This document shows, one piece after another, positions 23,334-33,300 of a DNA stretch of 64,000 bases (its first letter is position 1; every line of letters begins with the position of its first letter). Where the stretch lies: assembly GCF_000275845.1 (NCBI RefSeq), contig NW_006766883.1, forward strand, positions 2,869,655-2,933,654, given 5' to 3'. Both the position numbers and the translations under genes were made by a program. Below the pieces are notes generated by a model. The model worked only from the letters and a program-made list of their open reading frames with translations, was not told where the DNA came from and did no database searches. This DNA comes from Dichomitus squalens LYAD-421 SS1 (Eukaryota; Basidiomycota; Agaricomycetes; Polyporales; Polyporaceae).

Positions 23334-25746
23334 CTAGAGTAGTCCCTTAAGAGTAGGAACAAAAAGTCCATCCCAGCACTTGAATCCGACGTCCGAGGTG
23401 ACCTGGTGCGAGCATCAGACTCTGATCGACGTAATCCGGTAGGTATAAAGAAAGCGCACCGTGGAGGAATTGCATAGCACTCGGACCGGCGAGAATGTCT
23501 CGGTCCTGGCAAGGATGTGCTTGGCCACGATGTTCGTGGCTGGTAATGGTATCGTCATGAATACAACAAAGCCCTTTCATGCGAAACACGTAGTCCGACA
23601 TACCTGTGCCAGGGTACAAGTCAAAGATGATGACTTCCTTGCCCGTCGCGCCCGGGACGGCGTACCTGTTGGGAATAGTATCCGGAGAGTTCTCGTCAGT
23701 ATCAAGCATGATATCAGGAGGATTTGATAGCAGCGTACCAGCACGGGTCGGTCACGCAGGAGCCTTCGACATAGCCGGGTTTACTGCGGACGACGCGGTC
23801 AGGGTGATGGCGCGATCCCAAACCGCCTTGAAGAGGAGACTTACTCGTTGATGGTGCCAACGAAGTTCTCGAAGAGGAAATCTTGGATGTGTGTGTTGTT
23901 GGTGCTTGAACTGGACGGCGAACCAACCTAGATAGTCGTCTTAACTCGAGTACCGCTGCTTAAGCTGTGGATTACCTCCTGATCCCAGTAGCTAACAGCG
24001 GGTAGTGTGAGCAACCTCTACTATGGTAGTACTGATGCGTACTTACTTCTGAGTAACGTAGATCTTCGATCCCATAGAGCTACTGTCAGTAGGTGAATCA
24101 CGAATCACGATGATATGTGCCTACCGGGAATAGAACATTATCGAACGCGATGTTCTTCCAAGTAATGCTGCATAACAGACATCAGATTTTTGAGAACCGC
24201 GGGCGAAGGATGCACGATTGGCTCACTTCCGTGCAAGACCATTACCTCCAGTCCAGCTCTTGAACCTAGCGGCGTAAAGAGTGTTTTTCTCCACGGAGGA
24301 TTCATCAGTATCATCGGCAAAAACGACCCTAAGCAAACCTACCATGATCACATTCTCGATCCTGGTCACATGGATACCGAATGGCGTTAGCGAGACGTCT
24401 TAATGCTTATTGAATATTCAACCCACAGCACATTCTGAACGTCCGCAACGGAGCCGCCCTTGCCGAGCGAACCAATGGACAGGCCATGGCCGCCTTCGCA
24501 GTAGCTGTTCCTATTGTCCATGGCATATATCGAATTCAGATCTATGGGCAGACCGATGGATAGGGTCAAAGCTATTACCTGAAGACGATGTTCTCTGCCC
24601 CACTTCCGACAGTCAAGCAATCGTCGCCGTTCTGAACGTGGTTGTTCTCGAACAGCATGTTCGTGCCTCCGGCAGAGAAACCTGTAGGGCGGCATGAGTA
24701 GGTCGCTACAACAGGTCAATGAAGCTGTATCAACGCACCGTCACTACAACCGAAACCCGTTGTTTCAATCTGTCAAGGAAAGGAGATCACGCTATGAAGT
24801 AGTAACTCACGTATTGAACGGGAAAGACTGGTGCATCCGGTAAGCAGGTTAGCTGTATGTGATTGGGTGCCAAGACTTACACCAGTGCTCGACACAGCGA
24901 CGATCTTATTGTTGTATACGTGGAGATTCTTCGAGCCACTTGTAGCAAAGTTCCAAGCGATGGGCTATAATGCTCGAAGTAAGCGAGCGAACATCATACC
25001 TGAGTTGAAAAGCTGGAGACGAACCTTCCACAGCTTGATGTCACGGATGACACCGTTCGTAATGTGGTTGAACGCCCAACCGTGCGGACGGTTAGTTTGC
25101 TGGGCAGCATCCCACCACTGTGCCCGCGCGCGTCAGCAATGACATTCGGATGGAGAGAGCTGTACCACCGCTCACAGCTTGACCGTGTCCGTCAACCCAA
25201 CCCCACTTGGGATCCGTAGAGCCGCGCAAAGTGACGTTGTTGCCACCAGTAAACGTGAACCTACAGATGAACATCGAGTCAGGACCAGACCGGCACTCCA
25301 TCCGTCTGTCAAACTCACCATGAACCTGGAAAACCCTGAGTTCCGACGCGAGCTGGTTTCAATGCTATCCGTGAAGTCGCAGCAGCGGCACCACTTACCG
25401 AGGCGCTGACGACATCTGAAAAGGACATGTGTCAGCCCAACAAATGCGCAAACTTGTATGTTAGACACAGACTTTGAACGGTAGAAATGTCATCCGGATA
25501 GCTGAGGTTCCCCTCTATCGCGATCTCCACATTGGTGAACGTGGGGAATTTGATGGGGGTGAATATGTTGTACTTGGTGCCCTTCGCAAATAAAATGGTC
25601 GCATTGGCCGAATAATTCCCTGACGCTAATGCCGCCTTCAAGACAGGGGTATCATCTTGTCCGTCTACGTGGGGTACAACGAAGGTATTCCAAGCCGTGA
25701 CATGTCCAGTCAAGAGGAGGAGCAGTGCAAAGTGTCTTTGGGCCAT
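23334..25746 (-). CDS. Secreted GH28 exo-polygalacturonase
   Basis: Extracellular pectin hydrolase with a right-handed beta-helix. The start at 25746 gives a signal peptide (MAQRHFALLLLLTGHVTA). The gene has more than ten short exons. Catalytic motifs in order: FNTDGF (near 24790), NGDDC (near 24600), EGGHGLSIGS (near 24480) and the substrate-binding RFKSW (near 24260), i.e. the NTD, DD, GHG and RxK signature of GH28. Other landmarks are FTFTGGNNVTLRGS, KWGWVDGHGQAWWDA, NVLFP|IYVTQNYWDQE (the join uses an acceptor ending gaag), HIQDFLFENFVGTIN and CVTDPCW|YAVPGATGKE. The final exons read STVTSDVGFKCWDGLFVPT with the stop at 23334. All joins checked by eye keep frame, so the gene appears intact. 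The exo mode is inferred from resemblance of the whole protein; the motifs alone do not decide it. Confidence 0.9.
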
Positions 25747-26658
25747 TCTGCTAGGGTGAAAAAGAGAACGGTGGCAGAAAAATGACCACTCATCGGCTGT
25801 ATGCTCTTATAGTGAGATGGCACGCGCATCCTGGCAATTAGGATCGCGTCGGTCTCGAGGAAGACAGGGACTACCAGGCACGACCTTGGGCATCACGTGA
25901 ACAAGCAGGCATCATGTGGGGGCTACATACGCTGTAAGAATCGGGCTGCGATAATACAGGAGACGATCGTGTAGAGACAAGTCCGTTCGCTGGGCGAGCA
26001 GATGACCGGTCATACACCATCAATCCCAACGGCCCGCAACCGACACCGGCATCTGCTCCGTTTACCCCGACGGGCCCCTCGGGACCGCCGGCCCCTTGTC
26101 TCCGGACCACGCGGCACATGATGTCGACCAGTGGTAGCACGCACTGATTGGAATTTTGCGCGAGGCCTTCCAATCTGTGGCCCTCGTGAGCCGCAACTCA
26201 GTACTTGACATGTTGTTGCGATGCGTATCAGCTTTTGACAATTGGCAAAGTTTCGGACCACATTGGCGTCGATGTTACGACATCGAAGGTACCCGGCGAG
26301 TAGCTGCACTGATACAGGTGGTGACGCCGATTGAGCGAGCGTCTGCCAAGGTTTGAAGCATCATATCGGTTTACTATAGCCCTCAGTGTTTTCAACTCTA
26401 GAGTTAGGGCCGCCGCACCGATTTAACGGTATCTCATGGTTCATGAGATGCCACAGAGTCAGCAGTCTTCGTGATTTGATTCTCTCTCGGTGACGGAATA
26501 CCGAACAGTATAGGCGGAGCCTCGACTATCGCTTGTGTGGTCACAACATGCATGGAGTCGCAGGCGAGGCAACGGCGATGGAGACGGGCGCTATGCATCC
26601 TTTATAATCGGCGAGTAGAGGGAGGCGACGAGTATGATGGGGAACCTGAAGATCAAGC
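25747..26658. other. Divergent intergenic region between GH28 and GST
   Basis: On the minus strand TATAAG (25806-25811) lies about 60 bp upstream of the GH28 ATG. No gene is recognised in 25870-26640. Confidence 0.45.
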
Positions 26659-27625
26659 ATGACGGTCGAGCCTAAGCGCGGTCTTGTGCTCTATAGCGCT
26701 CCTGTGAGTACAAGTCATTGTCAAGGTCTTCAACCGACTCTGACCTTACAACCCTACACAGGCTTCGCCGTATCCTCTGAGGGTAAGGCCAGACCTAGAT
26801 CCAGCGATCCCGAGAACTCATGACACAGTGCACAGGTGCGCATTGCCCTTGAAGAGGCCCAGGTGAAGTACGATTTCGTGTCGTTTCCTTTGGACGAGCG
26901 ACCGGACGACTACGTCAAAAATGTATACCCTGCCGGTAAGGTCAGTAATGATCAGTCACATGTGTATGTGTAGAGGGGTGGCGACTTACCTGGACGTAGG
27001 TTCCGTTGATGGTATACGGGGGCATCGAAAGCTTCCCGGCCGGAAAGCTGCTCCCCGGATCGGCAGTCATAACTGAATCCCTCGTCATCCTCGAATTCCT
27101 AGCAGACCTTTACCCAGATGCCCGCCTCCTACCGGAGGACCCGGTGAAGCGGTCGCAGGCACGCATCTTTATGAACACCTTGAATCTACGGATGACAGAT
27201 GATATTGCGAAGTGGCTCACCAACAACGACGAGGAGGAAGCATACCTCGACCTGTTACCTCGACCTGTTAGAGGCCTTGCAAGCAACCATGCCAGAAGTG
27301 GGTTATGTAGTCGGGGAGTGGTCCATTGCCAACGCCGCCCTCTTGCCGTTCCTGCTGTGGATGTCGGTCATCGTCAAGACAAGGGTCGGATACTACGTGC
27401 GGCTCCACAACGTCGAGCATGTGAAGGCGGAGTGGGCTTCTCCTCGATTTGCGAGGCTTCCGCAGCACTATGACCAGTCTATTGCGCGACCGAGCACCTC
27501 AGTAACCTGGGACGAGGTATGTACTCCAGCCTTCCGATGTACTCGTGCTGAACCGATCGGGAGCACCTACCTTGCAGGAAAATGTCATCAATTACTGGCT
27601 CGCGCGATTTGCGACGGAACTGTGA
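26659..27625 (+). pseudogene. Glutathione S-transferase with a 13-bp tandem duplication that shifts the frame
   Basis: Soluble GST: glutathione conjugation or peroxide detoxification in the cytosol. Exons: MTVEPKRGLVLYSAP (26659-26703), ASPYPLR, then VRIALEEAQVKYDFVSFPL with VYPAGK, then VPLMVYGG...VITESLVILEFLADLYP. The N-terminal thioredoxin-like half keeps the VPL cis-Pro and ES glutathione-binding motifs; the first active-site segment has SAPASP. In the C-terminal half, acctcgacctgtt occurs twice in tandem (27244-27256 and 27257-27269). Reading through both copies moves the frame. With one copy the sequence would continue YLDLLEALQATMPEVGYV and on to WSIANAALLPFL, PRFARLPQHY and, after one more intron, NYWLARFATEL with a stop at 27623-27625. 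The gene is otherwise intact, so a recent lesion or an assembly error are both possible. Confidence 0.8.
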
Positions 27626-28195
27626 TCACTGATGGTAAGACGAGAGACAGAGAGGGCATTTGCGTTTCTGTAGCTCAACCGACAACCATGACCGGCCTTC
27701 TCTCGCATCCTGTGTCCCCAAGCCGTGCGTTATCGTATTAGCATCGATAGGACACGTAGCGTCGTGAATACTGCGAGGGCTGACATGTTGGGGCTGGGAA
27801 ATCAAAGACGCGCTGCCAATAGTGCACTTGACGAAACGGGAACGACGCCTTCATCGATGGAGGAGAACTTACGACGCGAAGCTTCGCCGTCCGATTCACA
27901 TGGAGAAACGGTGATTCTCACTACCGGTGGCATCTTCCGGTCGCTCGAAGTAACCTTGATACGATACCTGCGCCAGGCTTGGATTGACTTCGACCTTGAC
28001 GTGTCGGATACAACTCGCCGCTCCGTTCTAAAAAGCGTGAGTCGGACGAAGCAGTCAGCTGGGGAAGGAACAGTTCTGGATATCTCTGGACACCGAAGCG
28101 TACTAACCATAAGTGCCTTTTGGATTGCGGGTTATAGATGCAACATCCGAAGAACCGCGGGGGACGTGATTGCGCTTGGCGCAAGGTGGGAGGCA
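27626..28195. other. Intergenic left flank of the LTR element
   Basis: A plus-strand open frame crosses this stretch and enters the LTR, but it shows no domain. The final 5 bases belong to the target-site duplication pair (tttcc at 28196-28200). Confidence 0.4.
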
Positions 28196-28200
28196 TTTCC
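28196..28200. repeat. 5-bp target-site duplication, left copy
   Basis: tttcc immediately left of the LTR; the right copy is at 30333-30337. Confidence 0.75.
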
Positions 28201-28392
28201 TGTAGAAGTTCGAGGGCAAGCGGGCACAAATGGGATTCGCGTTTGGCCGGTGCAAACGCGTGCCGTACGTAGTACATACAATAGACCTTATATACACAGT
28301 AGAATAGGGGTAGATAAGGGCGCGGATATCCGTCGGGGGGCGGACCTGTGGCGCTCGTTCCGCGAGCTCGCCATCTTGACGCCAGGATTCCA
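28201..28392 (-). repeat. LTR copy A (outer, 3' LTR, cut by the gap)
   Basis: 192 of the expected 196 bases are visible; lacks one G in the cggggggcgg run compared with the other two copies. Preceded directly by the target duplication. Confidence 0.85.
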
Positions 28393-28808
28393 NNNNNNNN
28401 NNNNNNNNNNNNNNNNNNNNNNNNNNNNNNNNNNNNNNNNNNNNNNNNNNNNNNNNNNNNNNNNNNNNNNNNNNNNNNNNNNNNNNNNNNNNNNNNNNNN
28501 NNNNNNNNNNNNNNNNNNNNNNNNNNNNNNNNNNNNNNNNNNNNNNNNNNNNNNNNNNNNNNNNNNNNNNNNNNNNNNNNNNNNNNNNNNNNNNNNNNNN
28601 NNNNNNNNNNNNNNNNNNNNNNNNNNNNNNNNNNNNNNNNNNNNNNNNNNNNNNNNNNNNNNNNNNNNNNNNNNNNNNNNNNNNNNNNNNNNNNNNNNNN
28701 NNNNNNNNNNNNNNNNNNNNNNNNNNNNNNNNNNNNNNNNNNNNNNNNNNNNNNNNNNNNNNNNNNNNNNNNNNNNNNNNNNNNNNNNNNNNNNNNNNNN
28801 NNNNNNNN
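28393..28808. other. Assembly gap (416 N)
   Basis: Lies between two copies of the same LTR, so the gap may not correspond to missing sequence. Confidence 1.
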
Positions 28809-29004
28809 TGTAGAAGTTCGAGGGCAAGCGGGCACAAATGGGATTCGCGTTTGGCCGGTGCAAACGCGTGCCGTACGTAGTACATACAATAGACCTTATA
28901 TACACAGTAGAATAGGGGTAGATAAGGGCGCGGATATCCGTCGGGGGGCGGGACCTGTGGCGCTCGTTCCGCGAGCTCGCCATCTTGACGCCAGGATTCC
29001 AACA
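28809..29004 (-). repeat. LTR copy B (inner, 3' LTR)
   Basis: 196 bp, TG...CA termini, identical by eye to copy C. It is joined to the polypurine tract on its internal side. Confidence 0.9.
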
Positions 29005-29160
29005 CATCCCCTCGAGCGAGCGCGGGCAACGAGCGAAGGATAACAAACAAATTGAACGGGGCGGGGATAAGGGAAACAGCGAGCAAGGAAGGAGGGGTTG
29101 TGTCCGCACAAATAAGGGATAACGTACGATAAGTCTAATACATCCCCTTAATCGGGGCGT

Positions 29161-29946
29161 TTACCACGCTTCCGTCTCCTTCTCGGCAAGAAGCTGATCG
29201 GCGCTAACGGTTGCCGAAAACGCGTAATGGGCCTCTTCAGTCTTAAGCTCGGGGCAGTCGCGCTGATAGTGGCCCTTCTTCGAGCACTTGAAGCAGGTGA
29301 TGCGCTCGAGCGGGGTGCGGGGCTTCGTGTAAGCAGCGAGGGCGACTTCGGAGTCATGATGAGGCGGGTTGAGGGACAATTGGCGCGACTCTTCGTTAAG
29401 TAAGCGGGTGATGACGTAATCGATGGTAAGCTCGCTAGGCGGGGTAGAGTCGAGATTAACGACCAGCTGGGAATACGAATCGGGGAGGCCATTCGTGAGA
29501 ACGAGGATGCGGTCTTCATCGGAGATAGAGGCGTCAATCTCCTCGAGGCGGAAGGCGGCCCGGCGGACGTCAGCGATCCACGATGTCATCGTTTGTTCCG
29601 GGCGCTTCGTTAGGCGCCAGAAAGCGCGCCGGTGCGCGACCCGGGTACCAAAGCCGCGGGCGCGGTGGACTCGACGGAGCTCGGTCCAGACTTCGTGAAC
29701 ATCTTGTGATTGGATGTGGGCGTACTGGGTGGGCTCGATATTCAAGATAATCTCGGCGCGCGCTTCTGCGATCTTCGCACGCCAGGCACGCACAGCCTTC
29801 GTGTTATCAGAGCCGGAGGGGCGGGTTTCATCAGCAGGGGCGCTCGTAACCTCCCAGAGACCCTTGCGAACAAGGAGGGCCTCCATGCCGATAACCCATT
29901 CAGCGTAGTTGTCGTCGGCGAGCTTTGCAATTGTGGGCGGTGCCAT
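29161..29946 (-). CDS. gag: Copia-type Gag (capsid/nucleocapsid) of the LTR element
   Basis: 261 residues in one exon. The N-terminus (IAKLADDNYAEWVIGMEALL) and a UBN2-like capsid region with AHIQSQDVHEVWTELRRVH, PEQTMTSWIADVRRAA and ILVLTNGLPDSYSQLVVNL are typical of Ty1/copia Gag. Near residue 217 there is a CCHC zinc knuckle, CFKCSKKGHYQRDC, for nucleic-acid binding. The frame ends ...LAEKETEAW just where a copia polyprotein would enter the protease (usually DSGA), so all pol domains are absent. The frame is intact, with no stops or shifts over 786 bases, which suggests the Gag is young or still under selection. It would assemble the virus-like particle if expressed. Confidence 0.9.
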   Translation of the reverse strand: MAPPTIAKLADDNYAEWVIGMEALLVRKGLWEVTSAPADETRPSGSDNTKAVRAWRAKIAEARAEIILNIEPTQYAHIQSQDVHEVWTELRRVHRARGFGTRVAHRRAFWRLTKRPEQTMTSWIADVRRAAFRLEEIDASISDEDRILVLTNGLPDSYSQLVVNLDSTPPSELTIDYVITRLLNEESRQLSLNPPHHDSEVALAAYTKPRTPLERITCFKCSKKGHYQRDCPELKTEEAHYAFSATVSADQLLAEKETEAW

Positions 29947-29984
29947 CGGGGCGGGAGCAGCGGGGAGCGCGGGGTGGTCACGGT

Positions 29985-30070
29985 TACGGGGTCGTCGGGG
30001 TGCACGGGGTCGTCGTCGGGTCGGTCGTCGTCGGGTCGGTCGTCGTCACGGGTCGTCGGTTCGCGGGATC
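29985..30070. repeat. GTCG-rich short tandem repeat in the element leader
   Basis: Repeats of the type gggtcggtcgtcgtc, at least three imperfect units, between the 5' LTR and gag. Confidence 0.7.
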
Positions 30071-30136
30071 GTCGAGTGGCTTCGGCCCCACTAGGCAGTG
30101 CCTCGAATTATCCTTCGGGCAGAGGAGACGCGTTTG

Positions 30137-30332
30137 TGTAGAAGTTCGAGGGCAAGCGGGCACAAATGGGATTCGCGTTTGGCCGGTGCAAACGCGTGCC
30201 GTACGTAGTACATACAATAGACCTTATATACACAGTAGAATAGGGGTAGATAAGGGCGCGGATATCCGTCGGGGGGCGGGACCTGTGGCGCTCGTTCCGC
30301 GAGCTCGCCATCTTGACGCCAGGATTCCAACA
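30137..30332 (-). repeat. LTR copy C (5' LTR)
   Basis: 196 bp. Read on the minus strand it starts TGTTGGAATCC and ends CTTCTACA. Followed outside by the right target duplication. Confidence 0.9.
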
Positions 30333-30337
30333 TTTCC
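30333..30337. repeat. 5-bp target-site duplication, right copy
   Basis: tttcc, matching 28196-28200. Confidence 0.75.
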
Positions 30338-33300
30338 ACCTAAGCCACCTAGCACAGACCCCAAGTGGGGTCTCCTTGGAGCAGTCCTGTATCAGACGAA
30401 TATACACGCTGTCTATGCTGGTACTGAGCGAGTCAACGCCAATGCCACTTGCTGCAAAGCTCAAGCGCTCGAGCCGGCACAAAGGAGCCTCCTCCCGGAT
30501 CATGAAGCCAACCATGGAAGTTGAGAATCATCTAGCACTCACGGAGATGGTGATGGAGAGTGTGAATGCTCTTGCGGAACGAGGGAGTGGCTCGCTGCTT
30601 ATCTCTTGGGATGCGGGACGATCGACCGAAGTGCCGACTAGGCGCAGCTCTCAGCACGCTGTTCGCTGAAATTCTCATAGGCATCTGCCGAGCACAGGAA
30701 GACCAGGGGTGGGCGATGCCGACCCCCAGGGACGCCTCAACGTGGTGCATTGTGAGGGGCGTCCGGGGAGAGGTGATTCTGGCGCGTTGTCGGCTATTGG
30801 AGGATGGAGAAGAGGGCGGCATAGCGGACCGTTGCCTTTCTGGGCGATCGGCGGCGTGATAAGGCGTGCTCGCGCAGCCATGTCCATCGAGCTGTCGTCT
30901 GGAGACTGGGATGTGCTCGTATGCTCACAGTGATGAATATCTTGGAGGCCGTCCCGCCTCGCCGATATGGGGTGGGTCCGTTGGAATTCGTCCGGCTGTG
31001 TTGTGAAGGCTCGGACTTCTTTATCACCCACGTCGGTCCAACCCTGGCCCTGCTACGGATAGAGAACGTAAGCGATAGCAAAGATACACGAGCGAGGTGA
31101 ACATGAAGTGGCATTAACTCACTCGCAATCGGACTCACATTGCCAAACTCTCAGATCGAGCCGCCAATGCATGATGTGAGATTGGTTCCCGCAGCCAGTT
31201 CCAACCAGCAGAAAGAGACGAAGAAGATATTAAGGCAACATACCATACCTGGGGATCGTCGCAGCTTCCCTTTCCCATGTCCTGATATCCCGGGCACGTA
31301 AAGATGGTCCTAGCATTGTAGAAGCATCGGTGCTCGGTGCGATGACCGCCAGCGCCGTCGTCAATATTACACGAGCTTTATGCGCAGAAGGCAGTGAGCA
31401 AATTGTTCCCGATGATAGCTGCCGACTTACTATGACGCAAAAGCATTGACCGTGCTACGGTAAATTTTTAGGTTATCGCATTCGATCGCGCATAGTTCTT
31501 AGGAGCCTTGCACTAGGTCCATTAAGCAAGCCAAACTGCGGGATACGATCGTCGTACCCCACACTGTTTGTCTTACCTGAAGGACTGGGGAATGACCTTC
31601 GGAGATTCAGACATAGCCGCGGAGTGGTACCTCGCAGTAATATCGGCGACCTCGGCATCAACTAGATACCGACAGGTCGAAGTTGACCTCGTCGTCGTGA
31701 GCCGCACGTCATGTCCGGTATGCGTTCCGGAACCGCGGTAGTGGAACGTGACCAAGTACAACAACGCATCGTAACATTGCCTCGTCTGTCCAATACAAGA
31801 CAAATCTCAGTAGTAGTGGAAGCTTCTACTAAGGCAAGGGCTAGATGGGTGGTAACGTCAAAATGCTGACACGACCGTCGCGCGACAGATACACTCACCC
31901 GCCTAACGTCCCAGCAATGCATACCGAACTACCGCGAAGGGGCTTACGGCAATCCCACTTGTACACCGGATAGTCCTGCTGCTGTGCAACGCTTCGACAT
32001 GCACTAGACGTAACAGACGTACTTCGTGACAAATCAAACGACACAGAGGACTCGCGGGGAGGCGATCGTCATGATGTCCTCGACGCGCCCTCGAAACGCG
32101 AGCTTTATATCCAAAAGAAAAGATCTGCACATGGCAGGCACAACATACGGAGTATCGGACGACGGATGCGTGGCACCGAGGAACCCTACTTCTATTGGCT
32201 GGAAATGCGGGGTCCGGGCACGATGACAATCCGCAAAACAAGATGACGGGTCGGAGCCGGACCTGTAACCGTTGATCATCGTCGGTGACATGTGGCTCTG
32301 AGACTACAGAAAATATCCGATGCGGTGAGTATATGCGTTGCAACTGGGCGCCACTAAGCTCACCTCGCTGATCTCCGGCTGAGCATAGTACTCGGCCGCA
32401 CTAGTAGCGCACATTGTTCTTTAAGGGTGCAGAGTTCCATCCTAGTAGTCTCGCAGTATCTGCTCGACAGGCAGAAGCACAATACACACGTTCAACAAAG
32501 CGCGGAGTCGGTGATAGGAAAACAAAGCTGTTCGCGTAAGTGAAGAGGTGAAGGATCCTTTGATTCGCTGTCACCGTAGGCTGCCAACTGCATCTGCCAG
32601 AGATGACCGTCGTAAGAACCACAGTCTTCCCGTTCTGCCGCTACCAATGAATGTGCCTGGTTGACGATTCGCTTTCCAAGCGTTATCGCGGTACGTCTTT
32701 ATGTCCGTCTACGACTCCACGAAAGGTAGAAAGTTATTCGCGGCTGTGCGTCCGGATGCAATCCAGGCCCTCTATCGAAGCAGGCGTGGGAGCGGAGAAA
32801 CTTCCTTAGATTGCAGAAGGCCCCAGCACAAGAAGTCGGCGGATAAGTCGCAGGTTCGTGGCCACCGGCAAGTCCACAATCGTAGTGACCGAAAACTAGG
32901 CTGCGAAAAGCGCCTTGCGGAGCTCGTCCGAGCCATCGGGTACGATCATGTCAGGTACACCTTCCAGCTGCAGCTGGAACGTACGCCTGGAGTGGGCGGG
33001 TCGCGCAGAGGAATTCCAGTGCTGTGGTGCGCTGCTCCGCGTTATGCACAGGACAATGACATCGAGCACGAGTGGGAAAAGGAAGCCAGAAAGAAGCCAA
33101 GGCGTCCGTGGGAGCGCGAGGACAGGGCGCCATCGGCATCGCTGGGACAGCTTGACGATACCGTCGTAAGCAAGAGCGCGCCTCGCGACGTCGCGCTCCT
33201 GCAGGGCGTGAAGTCGCGCGCCGAGGGGTTCGGAGCGCGGAGCTCGAGAAGTGATCGTCTCGGAAAGGGCTAACCCGACGCACCCATCCAGGCGCAACGC

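Larger units (their letters stand above)
28201..30332 (-). mobile_element. Short Ty1/copia-type LTR element with gag only (TR-GAG-like), containing an N gap
   Basis: Read on the minus strand: 5' LTR at 30332-30137 (starts TGTTGGAATCC, ends CTTCTACA), a leader of 190 bases with a GTCG-rich tandem repeat, gag at 29946-29161, a polypurine tract (GAGGGGATG, about 29013-29005) directly before the 3' LTR. The 3' side has two LTR copies, 28201-28392 and 28809-29004, separated by 416 N. The 5-bp duplication tttcc flanks the outermost pair (28196-28200 and 30333-30337). The simplest reading is one insertion whose 3' LTR was assembled twice around a gap. No protease, integrase, reverse transcriptase or RNase H is present, so the element would need help from an autonomous relative. 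I could not identify a convincing primer binding site. Confidence 0.85.

Noticed and set aside
23334..25746. Frameshift in GH28 near 24050-24130
   Set aside because: Resolved by choosing an acceptor ending gaag, which yields the canonical LFP-IYVTQNYWDQ join.
27921..29109. Long open frames of 230-360 residues across the second N run
   Set aside because: Produced by the N run and by LTR sequence on both sides.
32701..33273. 190-residue plus-strand frame
   Set aside because: Basic, irregular composition without motif; minus strand is equally open.
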